Part shown: in pieces, positions 42,690 through 52,055 of the stretch
Layout of the letters: each line of letters starts with the position of its first letter
Position numbering within the stretch: the stretch's first letter is position 1
DNA from: Zygnema cylindricum
Taxonomy: Eukaryota > Streptophyta > Zygnematophyceae > Zygnematales > Zygnemataceae
Assembly (NCBI GenBank): GCA_037447655.1
Contig: JBBHKE010002129.1
Coordinates: forward strand, 1-62,000
Length of the DNA: 62,000 nt
Reading direction: 5' to 3'
Position numbers and translations under genes: made by a program
Notes under the pieces: generated by a model
Told to the model about the DNA's origin: nothing
The model's database searches: none
The model's input: only the letters and a program-made list of their open reading frames with translations

Positions 42690-43900
42690 CACGTGCTCCT
42701 CGCACCTCGAGAAGGTGGTGTCACACCGTTTTCAGCATCTGGCATCCAATATTGCCACCACCGTACAAGTAATGTCTCTCCATTGAGAATGGAGAAGTTG
42801 TGTAAAACACCACATGCCATAGAAATAGTTGGAACCATTTCCTCCTTAACCGATATGCCCCTGAATATTTCCCATTGCCCTTTCAAAATGCCAAACCCCA
42901 TTTATTTAGGAACGTGCCCAATTGATAATGCTATTTCAAAAGCTTTTTTCTTTGTATCTCCACTCTTTCTTGCTCTGTACCCTTTGATCAAAAAATTGGA
43001 TAGTGGATACATGACATCCCCAATGATCTCGTGCTGAACAGAAGTGCCACAAATTTGCCACAAATTTTCTCAACCAGCTCCTTTAGAATTTGGCGGTTTC
43101 GTATACGAGTGTAGATTTGAGAGGCTTGGAAAATCGTGGAGTCTTGTGTCGAGCCTTGTTGGTCACAAAAGACATCCCAAAATAGAAGACGGTGATCGGA
43201 AATTGCTCGATGGGTTACACTGTGTCTTCTAAAACAATCAAAATACTCAAATTCGTTTTTTACAGGTCGTCTCAAAAAAAAATATGTGCGTCCTATCTAT
43301 TACCCCACCAATTTGTGATGTTCCGATTAACTCCTTGAAACTATTGATGATTTCTTGTAACTCTAGTCTATGCGGACGTTGAATATAAGTGGTGTGAAGG
43401 GGGCCCGCCAGTACAAAATAAATATCTTTAGTGTCATTAGTGATTGTTGAAATTCCTATGCAAAACATTTTCGATAATGCCATTAAAGGCCTGTTGTGAG
43501 CCAAACAATCAAGCACCACAACACATGATTTATTGTTATGTATGGCATCTTGATAGCTCGTGTGCTAGTTTTGAATGAATGGTGTTAACATCAACACAAA
43601 ATTATCGGAAGTGCGTAGCCCCACACGATAATGCCTTTCCATTGATTCTCACACTCTTGATTGCCGACATTCAACCATTAAGCGTTGCAAATGTCGTCGC
43701 AAAAACTAATAGATCTAGGGAAAATCCACCATTTTCTTCCCCCTTGAGCGTGATTTTATCTGGTTGTTAATATACTTTCTCCACCGTTTTTGGAGAAGTC
43801 CCAACTGTAGTATGACGATTAGGAAGGTAAGAATTTTCCTCTTTGCAGGAGAACGATGGTGTTCCTGAGAGAAAATGGGGTCCATTTTAAAAATGGCTAA
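42690..43900 (-). pseudogene. PIF/Harbinger-type transposase remnant
   Basis: Minus-strand frames in order: ALSKMFCIGISTITNDT, then FKELIGTSQIGGVIDRTHIFF (catalytic D in GVIDxTHI, 43247-43519), HSVTHRAISDHRLLFWDVFCDQQGSTQDSTIF (second D region; 42988-43275), and MGFGILKGQWEIFRGISVK then MACGVLHNFSILNG (42689-42901). These match the DDE_4 pattern GVIDGTHI, LDVFVGWPGSVHDSRIF, ENAFGRLKGRW, CCVLHNF. The catalytic E region is disrupted by a stop. Upstream to about 43900 a DPIFSQEHHRSP frame may be the N-terminus. No terminal repeats were identified. Confidence 0.72.
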
Positions 43901-43979
43901 TGCATATAACCCTGAAAAACAACCCAACCATGAAGAGTCATGGTAGGGTACATATAATGCTGCAATGAGAGTTGGAGTA

Positions 43980-44350
43980 GGAAAAAGTAAAGAAAAGAGG
44001 GAAAGATAAAGGACAAGATGGAAACAAGATGAAAAATAAAGAGACAATAAAGCGGAAGGAGGGGAGGGAGAGCAATAACGAGAAAAAGAGAGTGTTTTTT
44101 ATAGAGGGAAAGAGAGAGAGAGAAGAGGGACAAGAAGAGGGGGGATGGGGGAGGGACCGAGGGGGAGTGAGGAGGGAGAAGCAAGGAAGGGGGGAGGGAG
44201 GGAGAAGATGGAGAGAGGGAGGGATGTAGGGAGAGGGAGAGAAGGATGGAGGGAGGGGAGGAGGGGGGGATGGAGGGGGTGAGAAGGAAAAGGAGTAAAG
44301 AGGGAGGGAGGGAAGGAGGGAGGAGGGAGGAGGGAGTGAGGGAGGGAGGG
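43980..44350. repeat. GGGA-rich low-complexity tract 1
   Basis: Purine-rich plus strand with GGGAGGGAGG-type repeats. Open frames on the minus strand (Pro/Ser/Leu repeats) are simple-sequence artefacts. Dense G-runs could form G-quadruplexes. Confidence 0.9.
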
Positions 44351-44509
44351 AGAAATTTCTAGAATGTTTTTTCAAATAATTTTCAAATAATTTTCTAAGT
44401 TTCTTCCTATTTTTTTCGGAGTTAGGTTTTAGGGTTTTTTCCGAGGTTATTTTCAAAGATTTTTCATATTTTTTAAGGTTACTTTAAAGGGTTTTTTTAA
44501 ATATTTTTT

Positions 44510-45225
44510 TGTTGGGGAAGAGGAAGAGGGAGGGAGAGAGGGAGGGAGGGAGAGAAGGCGGATTGGGAGGGAGGGAGGGTAGATTGGGAGGGAGGAACGG
44601 AGGGAGTGAGATAGGGAGAGAGGGAGGGAGGGAGGGAAAGAGGGAAGGAGGGAGGGAGGGAGAGAGGAAGGGAGGGAGAGAGGGAGGGAGGGAGGTAAAG
44701 AGGGAAGTAGGGAGTGAGGAAGATAGGGAGGAAGGGATAGAGGGAGGGCGGGAGGGCTAAAACGAGGAAGGGAGGGGTAGATTGGGAGAGAGGGAGGGAG
44801 GGAGGGAGGGAGGGAGGGAGCGAGGGAGAGTGAGAGAGAGGGACGGAGAGAGAGGGATGGAGGGAGGAGGGATGGCAAATTAGGAGGGAGGGAGGGTAGA
44901 TTAGGAGGGATGAAGAGAGGGAGGGAGGCATGATGAGAGAAAAGAGGGAGGGTGAGTGAGAGGGATGGAGAAATAGAGGGAGGGAGGGAGGGAGTGCAAA
45001 TTGAGAGGGAGGGAGGGCAGATTGGGAGGGAGGGAGAGAATGAGGGAGGTAGGGAGGGAGGGAGATTGGGAGGGAGGGATAGAGGGAGAGAGAAAGGGAT
45101 AACAAAAGTAGGGAGGGTAGATTCGAAGAGAGGGAGGGAGGGAGGGAGGGTGAGTGAGGACGGTGAGAGAGAGGGAGGGAGAGATTCGGAGAGAGGGAGG
45201 GAGGAAGGGAGGAAAGGTTGTTGCA
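44510..45225. repeat. GGGA-rich low-complexity tract 2
   Basis: About 700 bases of GGGAGGGAGGGAGAGA with recurring (GG)CAGATTGGGAGGGA units at intervals, so a higher-order repeat is superimposed. The 287-aa minus-strand frame here is Ser/Leu/Pro repeat and not a gene. Confidence 0.9.
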
Positions 45226-45429
45226 ATACTTTTTTGCATTTTTTGTAGTCTTGGATCTGTGTTGACATATATTGGGTGCGATAGCTAATTAAACATGTAC
45301 ACGTAGGGAATTCCATTTAACTGATAAAACAAATTTTTCAGCATAGATTCCGTTGTACATTAAGTATCACACGATACAAATGTTGCGAACATGTATTTCA
45401 ACAGCTTGTAATAAAAGCCGAATAAGATC
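45226..45429. other. Unrecognised AT-rich spacer
   Basis: Between the GGGA tract and the first recognisable LTR sequence of B3. It may contain the diverged start of that LTR. No gene seen. Confidence 0.3.
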
Positions 45430-45874
45430 GGACGGCCATGGTGCATGATGACATCTCGGCATGGCTGCTTTTGTAATTTTTAGTCATTGCCACACCAGAT
45501 GACACGTGGCGGTATCTCATTAGTTAGCGGAATCACCGAGGAGCATCAAGACAAGTTTGTGTTCGTGGCCATGTCTTACCGTGGCCGTACAAAAAGTACG
45601 AATTAGACAATTTTTAGGTAGCCGCCTCTCTCTTAAATTTCACTTATAAAATAGGCCATCTTTGACCATCTATGATTTACTACTTGATGGAGCAAATTGA
45701 TTAAATTTTTTTGTAGTGGACTCAAAGAAGTCATGTCTTCACTAGGGTGGAGTGGGCTAAATCTTTTTTCTATCAAGGTGGTAGAAAATATTAATTAAAC
45801 ATAAGGGGGTAAGGTTATCATAGAGGCGTAGTGTATGTGCCTAATCAGAGGACCTATGAGGTCTCAAAATTACA

Positions 45875-46250
45875 AAGAGCAAAAAAGGATACCAGGTTTA
45901 TGATTTGAAAAATAGAGATATAATTATGGTAAAACGCATAGTGGTGACGAATGAAGGAAATTCCATTGATCCATTCAAAAATAATAAAAAAGTCAAAATC
46001 GGATATGTACCGGATCACTTTTTTGACTTTCACTTTGAAGATAACGAAAAGGAAAAATCTGCAGATTTACCAAAAGAGATGAAGGAAAGAAAAAAATCTG
46101 AGACAACACCCCTATACGAAGTGGAAACAGAGAAGGCACTTGATGAGATACTGAAATTAGGAGGTAGGGGAGCTGAAAATCTTCCTTAACGAAACCGGAG
46201 AATACCTTCTATACTGGCGTCAGATTTTGAACGGGCAAAAAGAAGTAGCA
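45875..46250 (+). pseudogene. pol: B3 integrase C-terminus and linker
   Basis: GYQVYDLKNRDIIMVKRIVVTNEGNSIDPF-type sequence (matches B2 GYRVHDLKKRDII), then an acidic linker (EKEKSADLPKEMKERKKSE) to the ENLP stop at 46187. Confidence 0.75.
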
Positions 46251-47250
46251 AATGACTTGAAGAAAGACAAATACATAATCAACTTACAAAGATGTCTCAG
46301 CTAGATGAACCTCGGACATACTTAGAGGCCATAAACAACCCAAAAACAAGTAGGTGGATAATGACAAAAAATGAGGATATGGCTTCTATCATGGAAACCA
46401 ATATATGGGAGTTGGTAGATTGTTCACCAAAACGAAAACAGATTAAATGTAAGCGAGTTTTTAAGCTTAAACTACACCCAGATAATACTATCGAAAGATA
46501 TAAAGCTTGGTTGGTTGATAAAGATTATACTCAGAATGAAATAATAGATTATAAAGAAACCTTTACACCTCTTGTGAGATTTCCTTCTGTAAGAATCCTT
46601 TTAAGTTTAGCCGCAGTAGAGGATATACAAATACACGCGATGGATATTAAAACCGCCTTCTTACACGGAGAGTTGGAAGAATAAATTTACATGAGACAAC
46701 TAGAAAGATTTGTGGAAAGTGGGGAAGAAAGCAAGGTATGCAAAGTGATAAAATAACTTTATGGGCTTAAGCAAGCCCCACGACAGTGGAATATACAGCT
46801 GGACGAATTTTTGACCAGTTTGGGGTATATCAAAATTAGTTCAAATCACTCGATATATTTATTTTGAGGATCATATTGTAGTGATATTTATTGCTATTTA
46901 TATGGATGATTCGTTAGTTGTAAACAAGTACTATAATAAGGGTAACAAACTAAAACAAGATCTTAGAAGCCGTTTTGACATAAAATATCGCGGCGAAGCA
47001 AAGTACATTTTGGGAAATCAAATGGAGAGCAATAAAGGGAATAAAATTAAAAGACCCACTAAGGAAGAAGGTATTGCTAATACACTAGAAAAAAATCACA
47101 TGGAGAACGCAAAAGGATGTACTACTACCATGGATTTGAAAATAGTGTGTGAGGGGAGTGAAAAGGGAAGAATATTGATAATTAATGATGAGATGGATGA
47201 GGAAAAAAAAAGATTTATGGAAAAAACATTCATTATCGGCATATTGTAGG
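46251..47250 (+). pseudogene. pol: B3 reverse transcriptase
   Basis: MSQLDEPRTYLEAINNPK, DMASIMETNIWELVDC, VFKLKLHPDNTIERYKAWLV, VEDIQIHAMDIKTAFLHGELEE (46292-46684), a stop, LKQAPRQWNIQL, and AIYMDDSLVVNKYY (catalytic region YMDD, ~46896). Then GEAKYILGNQMESN. Confidence 0.8.
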
Positions 47251-47908
47251 GAGTTTAATCTATTTTATAAATTAAACCCGGTTGGATACAGCTGCACTTA
47301 TAAGAGTCCTAAGAAAGAGTATAAATGAACATAGAAATATAGACTCGGAGGTAACCAAAGGGGTGATGAAGTATTTGGCGAGGATAAGGAAATTGGGGTT
47401 ACATTTAGAAGGGGAGCACACTGACATCACTACTTGGAGTGATGTTAATTATGGAGATGTACCTTTAAAGCGGTGCACGACTAGATATGTGTTACAAATT
47501 GGATCTGGTACATGCTGTTGGAGTAGCAAGCAACAGAAAGTAGTTGCTCAGTCCATTATGGAGGCTGAGTACATGGCTTCCTATCTTGCCACCAAATAAT
47601 TAATGTGAGTGAAATCTCTTCCTGGAAAACTTGGGTTCATGAAGTCTGGAACTCATAATGTTTTTTGTGATAAACAAGCTACTATCTCTATTGCAACTTA
47701 ACCGAAACATCACTTCAAAACTAAGCATATGGATATTAGACTAAGCTTTTTCAAAGCGAAGGTTGAAAATAAAATCATTTGTTAGGTCATAAAATTGATA
47801 AAGAAATGATTCCCAACATGATGACAAAATCAATGTCTTCCCCTTAGTTGATTTATTGTAAAGAAAAATATGGATTCAAATTGAAAAGTGACTAGGAATT
47901 AACGGGAG
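47251..47908 (+). pseudogene. pol: B3 RNase H
   Basis: LDTAALIRVLRKSINEHRN, MKYLARIRKLGLHLEGEHTD, WSDVNYGDVPLKRCTTRYVLQ, CCWSSKQQKVVAQSIMEAEYMA (47282-47599). Stops follow. HHFKTKHMDIRLSF-like sequence lies near 47710. The purine tract AACGGGAG precedes the 3' LTR. Confidence 0.8.
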
Positions 47909-48777
47909 TGTTGAAAAGAGCTAATTAATAATTACTTCTCAAAGACACGCCATGGATGTTGCCTTATTTAAAAGGTGGTAGACTGAAGTAGAGGGCATTT
48001 TACCAAAATGTTAGACTGGACTTAGTTTTGAGAAGTCTAGAATAGCCTGCCGCCTTTTCTATTAAGTGGTTGAAGAAAAGATACATTTATCATGTTTGAT
48101 AAGTATGTATATTGCGACTCGACTACTAATTCACACCGAACTGACGATGAGGCGCATGTGAAACAATTGATGCACGCGCATGTGAAACAGTTGATGCACG
48201 GACGCGCATCCAAATCGTGTAAATGTATTTGATCGGATGGCCGTCGTTGCAGCCGCCACCCGGAATGAGCTTTTGGCGGCCTTTGGAAATAGTGTCACGT
48301 AATACCACGTGGCGCCACATTATTGGATGCCATAGAAGATGGGAGAAGGAACCATGGCTCTAGATTTGACAGGCATCACCTTGAAGGCCATGTCGTACAA
48401 TGGCCGTATAAAAAGTACATCGGCCACTATACCTTTTTGTACTATACAGTTTTCTTATTAGACTAGGGTTTAGTAGTAGGTAGCTGTGACTAGGCAGACT
48501 AGGACTTAGTGAAATTTAGGTACCTCTCTCTATGAGAGCTTGTAACTATAAAGGTCATCTTTGACAAACCATAACTTACTGCTCAGGGGAGCAAATTCAG
48601 TGATTTTTTTTTGCGTTTGGCTTGGGGGAGTTTGTTCCTCAGAGGGGTGAAGGTGGTGAGAATACTTGTGTGCCAGGGTGGCAATCATTCATTGGGAAAG
48701 AGGAAAGGGCATACATTATCATACAGGCTTAACATAGGCTGCACATTATGTGGGTCAATGGAGACCACAGAATTGCA
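47909..48777 (+). repeat. 3' LTR of copia B3
   Basis: 869 bases, TGTTGAAAAGAGC to CAGAATTGCA. Contains CCACGTGGCGCCAC (48305-48318), TCGTACAATGGCCGTA (~48391) and, close to the 3' end, ATGGAGACCACAGAATTGCA, the gag start codon inside the LTR. The antisense tRNA-like module is badly eroded here (~48000-48070). Confidence 0.88.
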
Positions 48778-50126
48778 TATGGAAAGGCTACATTTAATTG
48801 TACGTAATGTTCACGAACAAAAACAATTCTTTATTAGTCAATATGCCACAGCTTTTTGGACGTACGACTGCAAATTGCCCCGGAGAAGGAGAAAAACCGT
48901 GAATTTGTCGGCGCGTAGTGGTTTGACCGTACACAATTCCATCCTGTTTGTCCGAAATCGTATGGTCTGTACAACTTGTAAAATTCTTGGCCGTACATAG
49001 TGGCGCTGACCTTTATTATCGAGTCGTAGCGATTGTACGCGGCTGTAGCTCTGGCTGACGTCATCGTCGCCGTCCCTTTAAGACGACGCTGGTCGACAGC
49101 GCGGCATTTTCGACGATGCTTGGTGAGACAGAAATCATCGTACAGCGGAAGTTTACGCCGAGAATCACGGAGAGTCGTAATAGATTCTTTATAAAATTCC
49201 ATTTCAAAACAAGGACAAGGATGCTGAAACAGTGAAAATCGGACGGCCCACGATTACTCCTGGCACCTTGGAGAATTGTGAACGTTTCACATTGCAGTTT
49301 TTTTATAAACAACACAAAAATATCCTTATGGTACCAAATGGTGCCAAAGAACGGGAAATATAGGAAAACATCTGACAGCCAAATGGACGGCATTCTCCGT
49401 CATCTTATATAATAATAGGCCACGTGGCACTTTTGGAACCGGTCGCCTGTATGTACCTCGAGAGAATCTAATAGATCGTCTGACGGACTGTATCCAATAG
49501 ATTCTAAGCGATTTTGTGTGTACATAATCCCATGTGTTTTTGTGCATACCGTTAAGTATGCTGACTAGTATGTTGTCGTTTCTGTACTATGCGTATCCGT
49601 TGACTATATTTTCTTATACGACAAAATATAAAAGGTTCTTCCGATGTCGGTACAGTACACCGCGAATCGTTATAAGTGTCAAAGTTTAAATAGCGTAAAA
49701 AAATAATTAGTGTTATTGATTCTTATTTAGTGCAAGAAACGTGGCAGATTATGGTCCACGTACTTAAATAGCGTTGCTTATTTAATTACAAAAATCATGT
49801 ATACTAATTGCGTAAAAAAATCAAAATTTTAAAAACCCTAATTAGAGTTATATACTCTAATAACGATTCGAGGTGTAGTGTATCCAATTGTCACGTGTCA
49901 GTAGCATTTTCTATTTGACTGTTAAACCTATTCTGGCACCCAAAGGTCGAGTTTTCGGGATTCGAACCCGGCGCATACAGACGATATCCATAGTTCTAAT
50001 CTTTAGTTGGGCGTAGTTTGAGGCTTTAGCGTCTAGGTTAGTTTGTATTGTTTCACTAGTTTAGTTTTGTTGTACTTGCTTTATTTCTTTCCTTTTAGGC
50101 TTTAAGTTTTAACGCATTTTTGTTGT
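48778..50126. other. Repeat-like stretch without recognisable gene
   Basis: No coding motif recognised; the open frames at 48834-49547 show nothing familiar. It holds AATATAAAAGG (49625-49635, TATA-like), a dispersed repeat (49816-49900, also at 33056-33130) and a tRNA-like module. GGCCACGTGGCAC at 49419-49431. Confidence 0.4.
49930..50025 (-). other. tRNA-like module with perfect B box
   Basis: On the minus strand GGTTCGAATCC (49958-49968) is a perfect B box within GGGTTCGAATCCC. Upstream, CCCAACTAAAGATTAG (~49995-50012) is a poor A box. No intact cloverleaf or T-run is apparent. Confidence 0.45.
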
Positions 50127-51007
50127 GTTTTTAGTAGTGTTGTGTATCGGTAAAAAAGTTATCGCGATAACACCGATACCGATATTATCGGTTATCGAAC
50201 GGTCAGAGGTCCTGATATATCGGTCCGAGACCAACAAATTCCATATCGGCGATAACTTCAAAAATATATAGTACGCATACTATAGTACCTTATTATATAA
50301 TGTATTTTAAAATTTACATTATATAGCGTGGCATGCCACGTATACGAACCTGTTCCGTAACTATTTAACTGAAAATTATTACGGGAAACGCAGCACAGGA
50401 AACGTTGGCCGGTCAACTTAACAGGAATTTTACGGCAACTTACGGAATAGTACCGACTAACTGGTGAACATGGAACGGATAAAGGACGGCGGAGACAAAG
50501 TACAACGGACGCAAAATAACATTCTGCGCGCCGCCGAAATCGAACGGACGACTTGGAATGAGAGAATGCGAGCGGACGGCCAACGTGAGCGCCGACATCC
50601 CGGAAGGGCTCTTTTGGCTGCTTATGCCAAAGAAGCCGACAGATTGACACGTGGCAGGTTTCTAGTGGATCTCAAGGAAGAAAGGGACAAAGCCGTGGCG
50701 TCGGATGTGAAAGGTACATCGTTTTTTTGGGTTCGTACAAAAACAGTACAGACCTCATGGCGGCTACTTCACTTTCTGTCCGGGGAATATGACGTACAGT
50801 TGAATGTATATGCCGTACATTTATGTATACGGTCCGTACATATATCGCCGATAGTTATCGATATCGGTGTTATCGCCAATAAAACCGATAAATATCGGGT
50901 ATTTATCGGCGATAATACCGATAGCGATATATCGATTCCGAGTACCCGAAAAAAGGTCCATATCGGTTATCGGCAAATCCTTACCGATACACAACACTAG
51001 TTTTTAG
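50127..51007. mobile_element. Complete hAT-type MITE
   Basis: 865 bases (50135-50999) with perfect 19-base terminal inverted repeats TAGTGTTGTGTATCGGTAA. It is flanked by a perfect 8-base duplication GTTTTTAG (50127-50134 and 51000-51007). The 8-bp target site and the TAGTG ends are the signature of the hAT superfamily. The subterminal parts are rich in TATCGG/CCGATA. The largest open frame (50464-51000, 178 aa) has no transposase motif and is probably chance, so the element is non-autonomous. A truncated copy lies at 33383 and a fragment at 1281. Confidence 0.93.
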
Positions 51008-51930
51008 TCCTTGAGGATTTTGGTAGTTTAACCTTTGTTGGTCATCAATACTTTTTAGTGACAATCATGTTTTGTACTTTGATGGTATTACCATCGCGTT
51101 CTTAGAAATAAAATCTATTCCTCGATTCGAAATTCAGAGGGTGACAATAACGTTTTCTTTGTTTCTTCTTTAAACGGGAGCCGCACGTTATGACAACAGC
51201 TCTCGTTAATATATCATTATATCTCCTTTTAGGGTTTACCACACTAAAATCGAACTGGCATGTAAAACCTTACCACGTGCATGTACATCACTCGAGGTGC
51301 AGTTAAAGTACTACAAGTAACTGTTTGTTTTTCGGTTAGTTACCTGCAGTATTACTGTAAAGTAGGCTTACGTACGGAAACCCTACCATACTTCATTATT
51401 GTACGGGCTTGTAAGCCTTAATTCAGTTATTTGGCTTAACTCATGGTCATAAAAATTTCAGGATAGGTGGAGAAATAGTATATTTTATGATGATGATATC
51501 ATCCACTTCCCTAATTTTGTAGCTTCAAACTCTTTGTTAAAAACTCATACCACTTAAAGGCAACTTTAAGAATAAACAATAAAAGTTCATAATTTGTCAT
51601 TTTCAGGAGGAAAAGCATTTTTAGCTTTTGCTATCATCGATCAACACTTTGGTTTACTTTTTATTTTTAACAGTTCAGCTTAATTATTAACAAAAGACAG
51701 TTGTCTATTGATCCACTTTATAATACAAAAGAAAACATCTAATCCACTAAAACCTAATCCATGATACACATCCTCCTCTATATACAACATCAAACACCAA
51801 AATTGATTCTAATATTACATAGCCCTAATTTTCCTCCCTCGCCTCTCTTAAGCTCACACTCTTTATTTTTTCTCCCCCTACAACCTCACTTACCTACAAA
51901 CTTCTTTGTTACACTTCTTTTCTACACTCT
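51008..51930. other. Intergenic sequence downstream of the SURNod19 gene
   Basis: No gene seen. On the minus strand AATAAA at 51862-51867 lies about 170 bases after the stop codon of the gene and is the likely polyadenylation signal. Confidence 0.5.
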
Positions 51931-51933
51931 TTA

Positions 51934-52055
51934 CTTTAAGCTGAACCCAAAACTTATTCCTTAACACTTCTTGTTTACACTCCTTAAAGCTAAACTCAAA
52001 ACTTTTTTCTCTCACTCCTCTTTTGTCCAATCCTTTAAGCTGAACTCAAAGGTGC
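51934..52055 (-). repeat. Tandem ~50-base repeat spanning the stop codon of the gene
   Basis: TTTAAGCTGAAC(T/C)CAAA or its variant starts near 51934, 51983 and 52033, so about 2.5 units with a period of ~50 bases. The third unit contains the last codons and the TAA (52035-52037); the others lie in the 3' UTR. Confidence 0.7.

Larger units (their letters stand above)
45430..48777 (+). mobile_element. Copia B3, internal deletion derivative
   Basis: A diverged 5' LTR part ends at 45874 (GGTCTCAAAATTACA). The next base already belongs to the integrase C-terminus (45875, AAGAGC; compare B2 39529). gag, protease, most of integrase and the primer-binding site are absent. The internal region runs to 47908 and the 3' LTR is 47909-48777. 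The 5' LTR is less like the 3' LTR than expected for one element, so the two ends may derive from different copies. Confidence 0.75.

Noticed and set aside
44453-45316. 287-aa Ser/Leu/Pro open frame on the minus strand
   Set aside because: Entirely encoded by the GGGA simple-sequence tract; several frames are open at once, which is expected for such repeats.
50464-51000. 178-aa open frame in the hAT-type MITE
   Set aside because: No BED finger, RNase H-like core or hAT dimerisation motif; it runs into the terminal inverted repeat, and the other copies do not keep it.
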